DNA of 64,000 bases, from NCBI GenBank assembly GCA_009392195.1, contig VFGY01000016.1, positions 62,001 through 126,000 on the forward strand, read 5' to 3'. This DNA is from SAR202 cluster bacterium (GTDB lineage Bacteria; Chloroflexota; Dehalococcoidia; Lucifugimonadales; OSU-TB39). The notes under the pieces were generated by a model. It was given only the letters and a program-made list of their open reading frames with translations, did no database searches and was not told the DNA's origin. Positions 36,439 to 44,266 of this stretch are shown one piece after another. Numbering within the stretch: the first letter of the stretch is position 1; each line of letters starts with the position of its first letter. Position numbers and translations under genes: made by a program.

Positions 36439-37539
36439 CTAAACAGTTAATCTAGAAGGGGATTTTGTTTCTACTATTCCACCGCCAACTAATTCATTGT
36501 CATCGTAAAACACCACAGCTTGCCCCGGTGTAATTGCTTTTTGGGGTTCGTCAAAATTAATCGTTGCCCAAGAGTCGTCTAATATTTTTACTGAGGCATA
36601 TGCTGCTTTTGAGTTATATCTTATTTTTGCTTTGACTTTTAACTCATCATCAATATTCTTGTTGGAAATAAAATTTATCTTTGATGCCCAAATTTGATTT
36701 TTATATAATGCTTGTTCATTTCCAACTTCAACAGTGTTGGTGTTAGGGTCTATGTTAGTAACGTATACTGGATTTTCGGAATTACCATTGAGACCCAATT
36801 TCCTTCTTTGTCCTATAGTGAAAAACTGTAGTCCTGGATGCTGTCCCAATATATTTCCTGACGAATCTGTGATATTACCAGATTTTGGGGTTAGTCTTTC
36901 AGCAATGAATTTTCGATAGTCATTGTCTGGTATGAAGCATATCTCCATACTGTCAAGTTTGTTTGCTACAGATAAACCTGCTTCTTTAGCTAGTTGCCTG
37001 ATATCAGCTTTATTAAATTCTCCAATTGGGAATTTTAAGTGAGAAAGTTCTTTTTGGGTGAGTGTAAACAATACATATGATTGGTCTTTAGTGTCGTCTT
37101 GGCCTTTTAGTAGTTTGAATACTCCATTGGATTCCTTTATACGTGCATAGTGACCGGTAGCTATATATTTTGCATCTAAAGCTAATGCTTTCTTCAATAA
37201 GAAGTCGAACTTAATTTTGTCGTTACAAGCTAAACAAGGATGAGGTGTTCTGCCCCTGTCGTATTCTTGACAGAAATAATCAATTACATGCTTTTTGAAT
37301 TCTTTTTCGAAATTCATAACGTAGTGTGGAATACCAATAGTATTACATACCCGTTTCGCATCATGTACATCACTGACTGAGCAGCATCTTTTGTTTTTGA
37401 CTCCGGGTTCATCTGAATTATCTGCCCAGAGTCTCATTGTTACTCCAATAACCTCGTAGCCACTGTTATGTAGCAATAGTGCTGCGACAGATGAATCGAC
37501 GCCACCACTCATAGCTACAATTATTCTTTCTTTCTTCAT
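36439..37539 (-). CDS. mnmA: tRNA-specific 2-thiouridylase
   Basis: A 366-residue enzyme forming 2-thiouridine at position 34 of tRNALys, Glu and Gln using sulfur relayed from a cysteine desulfurase. Features are the PP-loop MSGGVDSSVAALLL, GVTMRLW, the catalytic Cys in TPHPCLACNDKIKF, the second Cys in SMEICFIPD, and C-terminal beta-barrel segments such as TPGQAVVFYD. The persulfide could come from SufS encoded at 53752-55008 (inference). Confidence 0.97.
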   Translation of the reverse strand: MKKERIIVAMSGGVDSSVAALLLHNSGYEVIGVTMRLWADNSDEPGVKNKRCCSVSDVHDAKRVCNTIGIPHYVMNFEKEFKKHVIDYFCQEYDRGRTPHPCLACNDKIKFDFLLKKALALDAKYIATGHYARIKESNGVFKLLKGQDDTKDQSYVLFTLTQKELSHLKFPIGEFNKADIRQLAKEAGLSVANKLDSMEICFIPDNDYRKFIAERLTPKSGNITDSSGNILGQHPGLQFFTIGQRRKLGLNGNSENPVYVTNIDPNTNTVEVGNEQALYKNQIWASKINFISNKNIDDELKVKAKIRYNSKAAYASVKILDDSWATINFDEPQKAITPGQAVVFYDDNELVGGGIVETKSPSRLTV

Positions 37540-37692
37540 ATTATTAAGGTTAGCATAGCCTGCTTAAATCCTTCAATAAAGTTTGATATCATCGTTTGAT
37601 GTTTAATTGTATATAGCAAATGTTCTTTGCGATTGATAGAATTAGACAAAAATATTCTTGGTTAAATGATTCATAAAAATTAGGAGATTTAA

Positions 37693-37890
37693 ATGGGATA
37701 TGCAGAAGAAGAATCGATAGATTCAGGGTTGCAATTTGAAACAAAAAGTGGATTGAAGGTTGAGACTACAGGAGTAACAGTTGAAGTAGAATCCCATGAT
37801 ATGTTTGTCCACGAAGTAGTTATACTTGATGGTGTAGGTAAAGGAAATAAATATTTACATAATTTGGATTCAGCTACTCTTTTAGATTGA
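37693..37890 (+). CDS. Small acidic protein, unknown function
   Basis: A 65-residue acidic protein with alternating beta-prone stretches (GLKVETTGVTVEVE, MFVHEVVILDGVG) and no membrane segment. TAGGAG ends seven bases before the ATG, so translation is likely. It precedes a ketopantoate reductase-like gene on the same strand by 82 bases. No family recognised. Confidence 0.6.
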   Translation: MGYAEEESIDSGLQFETKSGLKVETTGVTVEVESHDMFVHEVVILDGVGKGNKYLHNLDSATLLD

Positions 37891-37972
37891 TTGGTATTAT
37901 TTGGTTTGGAATAAGATTTAATAGAGGTTTTGTAGAAATTAATGTTAATTTCTTATTGCGGAGGGAGAGCCT

Positions 37973-38920
37973 TTGAAAATACTCGTTATGGGATCTGGAG
38001 CAGTAGGTTCGTATTTTGGGTCTGTTCTACATAAAGCAGGTCATGACGTACTGTTTATAGCTAGAGGGGAACATTTAGAAGCCATAAATAAAAATGGGCT
38101 AGTTGTTGAAAGTACAACGGCTGGTAACTTTACTATTTATCCGAAAATTACTGAAACCCTTGATGTGGAGTATAAAGCAGATTTAATTCTATACTGCGTT
38201 AAAGGCTACCAAAATGATAGAGCATTAGATCTGATATCGACAGCGGTAAGCTCATCCACATATATACTCACTCTTCAAAATGGAATAGGTAGTGGAGACC
38301 TTTTGGCCGAAAAATTCGGTCAAAAAAAAGTTTTGCTGGGTGTTACTTACATAGACGCAATGCGTCCTAAACCTGGTTATGCTTTAGAGACGAGTAATAA
38401 TAAATGTAATATTATATTTGGACAGATACATGCATCTGGGAATGATGATGCTAAGGTTGAAAAAATAAAGGATGCATTGGATGTAGATGGAATTGAAGTT
38501 GAATTAACTAGCGATGTTCTCAAATATATTTGGCAAAAATTCATATATATTTGTGGATGGAGTGGCATGATGTCGGTAACGAGGAGTCCAATGTCGGCGA
38601 TTATGGCCGTACCAGCAGCTAGGCAAATGACCATTAATGCTATGAATGAAGCATTAGAAATAGCTAGAGCTAAGGATATTAGTATAGATAATGATTTTAT
38701 GAATGAAACGATTGAATATTTTAGTCACGTTGGAGATGATGCGGTTTCTTCAATGCTATTGGATATTCTTAATGGTAATCCTATAGAAATCGATGTTATC
38801 AATGAAGCAGCGGTAGTTATGGGGGATTCTGAAGGAATTTCAACGCCCGTAAATAGTTTTATATCGAATATATTACGTGTATACCATTCTAAAGTAATTA
38901 GAGAACAAAACGGAAAATAA
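37973..38920 (+). CDS. 2-Dehydropantoate 2-reductase family protein
   Basis: A 315-residue ApbA/PanE-type dehydrogenase. The N-terminus has the NADP-binding VMGSGAVGSYFG and the ARG after strand 2; LQNGIGSGDLL and the Lys in SDVLKYIWQKFIY mark the substrate cleft; the C-terminal helical domain ends with EIDVINEAAVVMG and TPVNSFI, as in the family. PanE makes pantoate for CoA, but paralogues with other substrates are common, so I leave the symbol blank. The start is TTG behind GGAGGGAG. Confidence 0.88.
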   Translation: MKILVMGSGAVGSYFGSVLHKAGHDVLFIARGEHLEAINKNGLVVESTTAGNFTIYPKITETLDVEYKADLILYCVKGYQNDRALDLISTAVSSSTYILTLQNGIGSGDLLAEKFGQKKVLLGVTYIDAMRPKPGYALETSNNKCNIIFGQIHASGNDDAKVEKIKDALDVDGIEVELTSDVLKYIWQKFIYICGWSGMMSVTRSPMSAIMAVPAARQMTINAMNEALEIARAKDISIDNDFMNETIEYFSHVGDDAVSSMLLDILNGNPIEIDVINEAAVVMGDSEGISTPVNSFISNILRVYHSKVIREQNGK

Positions 38921-38938
38921 ATTAAATAAGGAGATTAG

Positions 38939-39280
38939 ATGTCATATTTTATAGATACATCAGATATTGAGCGGAAAGAAGCTGCTCCGGGATTAGTAAT
39001 CCGTACTTTTTATGGGGATAAACTTATGATTAGTTTGGTGGAGAGTCCTGCACATGCATCACCGCCACCACACTCGCACCCGGATCATGAGCAAGCTGGG
39101 ATGGTTCTCAGTGGCCAATATGAGATGACAATAGGGGATGAAAGAAAATTACTTAAACCAGGAGATGCATACGTTATTCCTCCTGGAGTCGAACATTGCT
39201 TACATGGTCTCGATGGACCTGCTGTTGCTATTGATGTTTTTTCTCCACCAAGAGAAGAATATAAAATAGAAAATATGTAA
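38939..39280 (+). CDS. Cupin-domain protein
   Basis: A 113-residue single cupin. Motif 1 is PPPHSHPDHEQAGMVLSG with two His and a Glu, and motif 2 is LKPGDAYVIPPGVEH with the last His, so the metal-binding set looks intact. Such proteins range from dioxygenases to sugar isomerases or sensors; nothing here decides. AAGGAG precedes the ATG, 18 bases after the ketopantoate reductase-like gene, making a likely two-gene unit ending at the terminator just downstream. Confidence 0.85.
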   Translation: MSYFIDTSDIERKEAAPGLVIRTFYGDKLMISLVESPAHASPPPHSHPDHEQAGMVLSGQYEMTIGDERKLLKPGDAYVIPPGVEHCLHGLDGPAVAIDVFSPPREEYKIENM

Positions 39281-39286
39281 GTTATC

Positions 39287-39322
39287 AAAAAACCTGGAAC
39301 CAGCTTGGGTTCCAGGTTTTTT
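39287..39322. terminator. Bidirectional intrinsic terminator
   Basis: A 15-bp perfect inverted repeat, AAAAAACCTGGAACC (39287-39301) and GGTTCCAGGTTTTTT (39308-39322), with a 6-base loop and A/T runs at both ends. It lies between the plus-strand cupin gene and the minus-strand sodN, and can terminate both. Confidence 0.92.
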
Positions 39323-39368
39323 AGTAAACTAATCACCGATAATTTTATTTTTTGCTAGTTGAACTGAG

Positions 39369-39824
39369 TTACGCGCCAAAACGGATTTTGGCTACCTCAT
39401 CTGTGTAATCAACTCCTTTTGTAGCCCAAAATATAGATGCTATTTCATCAACCGAATCAACCAGCTTATTAGCAGAATTTGAGTCTACGTTTTGTTTGTT
39501 GCTAGCCGCTAATTTTGTTGTGTTCCATACTTTTGTATGTAAATCAGGATATTTTTCTAAGTGTTCAGGTTTAAAGTAGTCATGCCATAGGATATCGATT
39601 TCGTGTTTTACTAACTCAGCATGTTTTTCTTTGGCAGCAATAAATCTATTTAAGGAATTAGCATCGGAGCTATTCTCTAAAGTTTCTATTTTTATAGCCA
39701 TTTTCAATACTGTTTGCGCTGCTATCTTTGCTGAAATTGGGTCATATATTCCACATGGTATGTCGCAATGCGCATGGACAGTTTTAAATTTTGTTACTTT
39801 ATTTATTAAATTTTGTAAATTCAT
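39369..39824 (-). CDS. sodN: Nickel superoxide dismutase precursor
   Basis: A 151-residue Ni-SOD that dismutes superoxide to O2 and H2O2. The nickel hook HCDIPCGIYD begins at His19 and matches the family H-C-D-x-P-C-G-x-Y; the mature protein starts at that His, whose amine and imidazole plus Cys20 and Cys24 hold Ni. The 18-residue propeptide ends HA|H, and must be cut by a protease such as the one encoded divergently at 39968. The remaining helices (including KEKHAELVKHEIDILWHDYF) match the four-helix bundle. AAGGAG precedes the ATG. No export signal is seen, so it is cytoplasmic. Confidence 0.95.
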   Translation of the reverse strand: MNLQNLINKVTKFKTVHAHCDIPCGIYDPISAKIAAQTVLKMAIKIETLENSSDANSLNRFIAAKEKHAELVKHEIDILWHDYFKPEHLEKYPDLHTKVWNTTKLAASNKQNVDSNSANKLVDSVDEIASIFWATKGVDYTDEVAKIRFGA

Positions 39825-39876
39825 TTCTAATCTCCTTTATATTTTTCTTCCTAATGAAAAAGGTTAACAACAATTT

Positions 39877-39892
39877 ACTTGATAAAACAAGT
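39877..39892. promoter_or_regulatory. Candidate operator between sodN and sodX
   Basis: Inverted repeat ACTTG-N6-CAAGT in the divergent sodN/sodX region, 53 bases upstream of sodN. It does not match a nickel-regulator (Nur) box. Arms are only five pairs, so chance is not excluded. Confidence 0.25.
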
Positions 39893-39967
39893 CCTGAATA
39901 ATGAAATATATAAATAGGTTTAAATGAATTACTCGATTGTTTCTTATCTGAAAATATATACGGTGAT

Positions 39968-40444
39968 ATGTTATCTTTTAAAAAGTTGAGTGTTACTTTT
40001 AATATCAAAGTTAATAACGGTGATAGTTTGAGTTTTTTCAGGACGTTTGATTTTTACAAAGTTGCAGGGCATAGCATGGAGCCTTTGCTTGACGAAGGCT
40101 CTTTAATACTCTGTTCTAAAAACCTTGACGATTTGAAAAGGAGCGATGTTGTAATATTTAATCGCGAATTAGATACGAAATCTGAAATTAAACGTATTAT
40201 AGGATTGCCTAATGAAAATATTGAGATTGTAGATGGACTTTTACTAATCAATGAACGCATGCCTGAAGATGATTTCTCATTTAATTTTCCGCTAAACCTA
40301 TCAAATGAAGTAAATCAATGGAAATTGGCAAATGATCAATATTATGTGATTGGAGATAATATTCTTGATAGTACTGATAGTAGGGTTTATGGACCTATAC
40401 ACGAATCACAAATTTCAGCAAAATTTATTTGCAAGATTTGGTAA
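39968..40444 (+). CDS. sodX: Ni-SOD maturation protease (S26 family, SodX type)
   Basis: A 158-residue signal-peptidase-like protease. The catalytic pair is Ser36 in AGHSMEP and Lys75 in EIKRIIGLP; the final region YYVIGDNILDSTDSRVYGP is box E of the S26 family. It lacks the N-terminal membrane helix of ordinary signal peptidase I, as expected for a cytoplasmic enzyme that removes the Ni-SOD propeptide. It diverges from sodN, which supports this role. The first 25 residues are of unclear origin, and the start lacks a strong Shine-Dalgarno (GGTGAT). Confidence 0.9.
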   Translation: MLSFKKLSVTFNIKVNNGDSLSFFRTFDFYKVAGHSMEPLLDEGSLILCSKNLDDLKRSDVVIFNRELDTKSEIKRIIGLPNENIEIVDGLLLINERMPEDDFSFNFPLNLSNEVNQWKLANDQYYVIGDNILDSTDSRVYGPIHESQISAKFICKIW

Positions 40445-40489
40445 TAAGGAGATAAGTGCGTTGGGGGCGAATGCTTTGGGAGCACTCTG

Positions 40490-41140
40490 TTGTGTGTCAT
40501 GAATTACAATTTGAGATTAGTTCAAGAAAAGTTATTGCAAGAAATTAAGGCAAGCATAGGAGATAAATCGATTTTAAACGTTTTGCGCAAGGTTCCTCGA
40601 GAAAGGTTTATTCTACCTAACGATTACTGTGCAGCATACGAAAATATACCTTTGTCTATAGGAGATGGTCAAACAATATCCCAACCATTGATAGTATGCA
40701 TCATGATTGAATTACTTGAGTTAAAATATACAGACAAAGTTCTTGATGTTGGGTCTGGGAGTGGTTATCAAACAGCTTTATTAGCTGAATTGTCTAGTAA
40801 TGTGATTGGTGTAGAAAGAATAAAGAGACTAGTGGATAGTAGCAAAAATACTATAACTAGACTCGGATACAAAAATGTTGAAATATATCAATCTCAAGAA
40901 GAACTTGGATATCCTAAACGGGCTCCCTATGATGCAATTATTGTTGGGGCTGCAGCTCCTAAGCTACCTTTGGAGTTAGTTAACCAATTATCCCCAAAAG
41001 GCCGCTTGGTAGTACCAGTGGGAGATAGAGAAAATCAACAAATAGTTAAAGTAGTGAAAACTGAACAGTCATATCATCTTAGCACTTACGGCAATTGCAG
41101 ATTTGTTCCCTTAATAGGCAAAGGCGCATGGATAGATTAA
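40490..41140 (+). CDS. pcm: Protein-L-isoaspartate O-methyltransferase
   Basis: A 216-residue SAM-dependent methyltransferase that starts repair of isoaspartyl residues in aged proteins. Motifs are VPRERFILP, the family signature LSIGDGQTISQPLI, the SAM loop VLDVGSGSGYQTALLA and AIIVGAAAPKLP. TTG at 40490 has GGGAG seven bases upstream; the ATG at 40499 is an alternative that would be coupled (ATGA) to a possible 13-codon leader frame beginning at 40461 behind AAGGAG. It follows sodX by 45 bases. Confidence 0.93.
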   Translation: MCVMNYNLRLVQEKLLQEIKASIGDKSILNVLRKVPRERFILPNDYCAAYENIPLSIGDGQTISQPLIVCIMIELLELKYTDKVLDVGSGSGYQTALLAELSSNVIGVERIKRLVDSSKNTITRLGYKNVEIYQSQEELGYPKRAPYDAIIVGAAAPKLPLELVNQLSPKGRLVVPVGDRENQQIVKVVKTEQSYHLSTYGNCRFVPLIGKGAWID

Positions 41141-41241
41141 ACTATATTGATATTCAAATCTCGTGATTTATGTGTAGTATTTAATATATAGTGCGAATAT
41201 ATATATTTTTAATTATATAGTGCCGTAAAGGTTTTTGAAGA

Positions 41242-42720
41242 ATGAAATATGAAGTTGTAATAGGTCTTGAAGTACATAGTCAGTTATTGACTATGAGCAA
41301 GATGTTTTGTTCATGTAAATCTCAATATCAAGGTTTAGAGCCTAATACTGTGGTATGTCCTGTATGTATGGGAATGCCCGGAACTCTTCCGGTTGTGAAT
41401 TCAAAAGCAGTAGAATTAGCTATTTCCACTGGGTTAGCTTTGCAATGTGAAATAGATCAAGGAACAAAATTTGACCGCAAGAATTATCCTTATCCTGATT
41501 TGATGAAAGGATATCAAATTTCACAATATGATAAACCTATTGCTAGGTCAGGGGTATTAGAGATTCAATTGGATGGATCTACTAAGCCAGTTCGAATAAA
41601 TCGTGTTCATATGGAAGAAGATGTAGCTAAATTATCACATAGCCAAGATGGAGGAGAATCTTCATATAGTTTATTAGATATAAATAGAGCAGGAATACCT
41701 TTGATGGAAATAGTGAGCGAGCCTGATTTGAGAAGTCCAGAAGAAGCCAGGTCATATTTGATTTCATTGAGAAGCATATTGCAATATATAAATGTTAGTA
41801 CTGCCAATATGGAGGAAGGTAACTTCAGATGTGATGCTAATATAAGTTTAAAGGAATTTAGCGACACAGAATTAGGTCCAAAGGTCGAAATTAAGAATAT
41901 GAACAGTTTTAAGGCAGTGTATGAGGCGCTACAATTTGAAATAATCAGGCAGGCCAAATTAAAAGATGCTAATGAAAGAATCTTGTCGGAGACTCGAGGC
42001 TGGATAGAAGAACAGGGGGTTACTGTTTCTCAAAGGTCAAAAGAAGAAGAAGCAGATTATAGGTATTTTCCTGAACCGGATTTGCCACCATTAGAAATAG
42101 ATTCGGATTTGATTAAAAGTATAAATGATAAATTGCCTGAGCTTCCGCATGTAAAGAAATCTAGGTTCATTAGAGAGTACGAATTAAGTGAATATGATGC
42201 TGAAATGATTATAGCATCTAAAGAGATTGCTGAATATTTTGAATCGGTTATGTCAACTAAGGTTTTGCCGCAAAAACAAAAAGTTGTTTACGGAAAAAAT
42301 GTAGCTAATTGGATTATTGGGGATATATTGAAATTGTTAGATGAAACAGGACAATGTGTTACTGAACTTAAATTTTCCTCTGAACACCTATTTGAATTAA
42401 TCGAATCGATAATAACAGGTAAATTCAGTAACGCGATTGGTAAACGTATATTTGTTGAAATGACTAAATCTGGGAAAAGCCCCAATGAAATAGCAGAATC
42501 TCAAGGTTTAGTACAAATCTCAGATGTTTCTTTGATTGCAAAAGTGGTTGATGATGTTCTTGATAATAATTCTAAATCTGTTTCAGATTATTTTGAAGGA
42601 AATTCAAACGTTATAAGGTTTCTTGTAGGTCAAGTAATGAAAGAAACAAAAGGTAAAGCTAATCCTCAGAAAGCTACGGATCTATTGCAAGAAAGATTAG
42701 AAGCCCTTAGAAATAGATAA
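41242..42720 (+). CDS. gatB: Aspartyl/glutamyl-tRNA amidotransferase subunit B
   Basis: A 492-residue GatB that activates the side chain of misacylated Asp-tRNAAsn or Glu-tRNAGln for amidation. Motifs are YEVVIGLEVHSQL, the zinc Cys set (MFCSCKS and VVCPVCMGMPG), the DFNRAGIPL-like DINRAGIPLMEIVSEPD, EEGNFRCDANISL, KVEIKNMNSFKAV and the C-terminal YqeY-like domain ending in KANPQKATDLL. gatA and gatC are not adjacent. glnS in this window suggests GatCAB serves Asn rather than Gln. Confidence 0.97.
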   Translation: MKYEVVIGLEVHSQLLTMSKMFCSCKSQYQGLEPNTVVCPVCMGMPGTLPVVNSKAVELAISTGLALQCEIDQGTKFDRKNYPYPDLMKGYQISQYDKPIARSGVLEIQLDGSTKPVRINRVHMEEDVAKLSHSQDGGESSYSLLDINRAGIPLMEIVSEPDLRSPEEARSYLISLRSILQYINVSTANMEEGNFRCDANISLKEFSDTELGPKVEIKNMNSFKAVYEALQFEIIRQAKLKDANERILSETRGWIEEQGVTVSQRSKEEEADYRYFPEPDLPPLEIDSDLIKSINDKLPELPHVKKSRFIREYELSEYDAEMIIASKEIAEYFESVMSTKVLPQKQKVVYGKNVANWIIGDILKLLDETGQCVTELKFSSEHLFELIESIITGKFSNAIGKRIFVEMTKSGKSPNEIAESQGLVQISDVSLIAKVVDDVLDNNSKSVSDYFEGNSNVIRFLVGQVMKETKGKANPQKATDLLQERLEALRNR

Positions 42721-42738
42721 AAAGATGAGTGTTGTGTC

Positions 42739-44007
42739 TTGAGTACAAAACCTAAAAATAAGTTACACGTGTCAAAGCACGTAAGTCTTTTATATAAGTT
42801 GTTTTATTTTGGATTGGGAATAAAACGTTGGTTGTTACTAGGTCTGATTGGCATAATGATTTGTTCTTTGGGAATTGCGTTTATTATTAAAAACATATTT
42901 GATTTTGATATGCCGGAGTTTTTACCATGGCATTGGGAAGGTGTAATTGTTGCGGTAATCGGCTTAACTTCTATTGGATTGGCAGTAATTGGTTTGTATA
43001 GATCAGTTAGTCCAATACTATTTTCATCTTTGGGTATAGACCAAGTAACCAATACTGTCTATGTCCGTAGAGCACGCAGCAAAGGTCCTAAAATTGTAGC
43101 TTTAGGAGGCGGTACTGGTTTGTCTGTTGCGCTAAAAGGTTTGAAAATTTATTCGGATAACTTATCTGCTATTGTTAGTGTAGGAGATGATGGGGGTAGT
43201 TCAGGAATCTTACGAGAACAACTTGGTGTAATACCTCCAGGAGATTTTAGGAATTGCTTAGTAGCATTAGCTGAAGATGAATCATTGGTAGGCAAATTGT
43301 TTCAGTATCGATTTTCACAAGGAGAAGGTTTACAAGGGCACAGTTTTGGGAATTTGTTTATAGCAGCGATGGCAAATATAACAGGCGGTTTCGACCGAGC
43401 ACTAATCGAATCAAGTAAAGTGCTGTCTGTTAATGGTAACATTTTGCCTTCAACTTTAAGCCCGATCGAATTGATAGCGGAGTTAGAAAATGGATCTAAG
43501 TTACGAGGGGAATCTAAAATAGGTGAAACAGATGGCAGTATAAATAGGTTGTCAATTGATCCAGTAGAAGTTAAGGCATACCCTAAATCGGTAGATGCAT
43601 TATATAATGCTGAATTGATTGTTTTAGGACCTGGAAGTTTGTATACAAGTGTTTTGCCAAGTTTGCTAGTACCAGAAATTAGTGACGCGATTAAAAAATC
43701 AAATGCATACAAAATATATGTTTGCAATGTAGCCACTCAACCAGGAGAGACGTCTAATTATGGGATAGATGAACATGTAAATGCTTTGGTAGATCATACT
43801 GCCGAAAGGTTCGTAGATTGTGTTATAGCTAATAATTCAATAATAGATAATGATGCAACTGATATATCTAATATACCTTCTGGGCCCAGTAGAGTGAATG
43901 GTATCAATGTTGTTTACGGTGACATACTTGATGTTGAAAACAAATACAGGCACGAGCCCAACAGTCTAGCGGATCTTATCATAAAGGTGTACCATGGTTC
44001 GAGATAA
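42739..44007 (+). CDS. YvcK-family (CofD-like) protein with N-terminal membrane anchor
   Basis: A 422-residue protein. Two transmembrane helices (about residues 32-54 and 67-90) precede a Rossmann-like YvcK domain that starts KIVALGGGTGLSVALKGLK and contains VGDDGGSSGILREQLG, PPGDFRNC, and LGPGSLYTSVLPSL, all diagnostic. YvcK/gluconeogenesis factors bind UDP-sugars and influence cell wall and central metabolism. The membrane anchor is known in some bacterial members. The start is TTG with GATGAG upstream. It lies between gatB and secG in one direction. Confidence 0.92.
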   Translation: MSTKPKNKLHVSKHVSLLYKLFYFGLGIKRWLLLGLIGIMICSLGIAFIIKNIFDFDMPEFLPWHWEGVIVAVIGLTSIGLAVIGLYRSVSPILFSSLGIDQVTNTVYVRRARSKGPKIVALGGGTGLSVALKGLKIYSDNLSAIVSVGDDGGSSGILREQLGVIPPGDFRNCLVALAEDESLVGKLFQYRFSQGEGLQGHSFGNLFIAAMANITGGFDRALIESSKVLSVNGNILPSTLSPIELIAELENGSKLRGESKIGETDGSINRLSIDPVEVKAYPKSVDALYNAELIVLGPGSLYTSVLPSLLVPEISDAIKKSNAYKIYVCNVATQPGETSNYGIDEHVNALVDHTAERFVDCVIANNSIIDNDATDISNIPSGPSRVNGINVVYGDILDVENKYRHEPNSLADLIIKVYHGSR

Positions 44008-44027
44008 AAGATTTAAGGGAAATACGC

Positions 44028-44252
44028 GTGGAATTAAAATCGATTATTAATATAATTCAAATAATTATTGCCGTACTACTTGTTATAGTCGTTTTGGCAC
44101 AAGTAAAAGGTCAAGGCACAAGTTTGTTTGGCCCAGCAGAGAGTTCATATAGAACATATCGTGGAATAGAGAAACTATTGTTTAACATGACTATAGTTTT
44201 AATGGTTATATTTATTGTTTCTGCTATTTTATTTAACAGAATTGAATCTTAG
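44028..44252 (+). CDS. secG: Preprotein translocase subunit SecG
   Basis: A 74-residue protein with two transmembrane helices (about residues 4-24 and 50-70) and the short linker VLAQVKGQGTSLFGPAES, which matches the SecG L-x-Q-x-x-K-x-x-G-x-x-x-x-F-G pattern. It stabilises SecYE during export. The start is GTG with AAGGGA upstream. Last gene of gatB-yvcK-secG; it faces cysS across 14 bases. Confidence 0.93.
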   Translation: MELKSIINIIQIIIAVLLVIVVLAQVKGQGTSLFGPAESSYRTYRGIEKLLFNMTIVLMVIFIVSAILFNRIES

Positions 44253-44266
44253 TTTTATTTAGGCGA

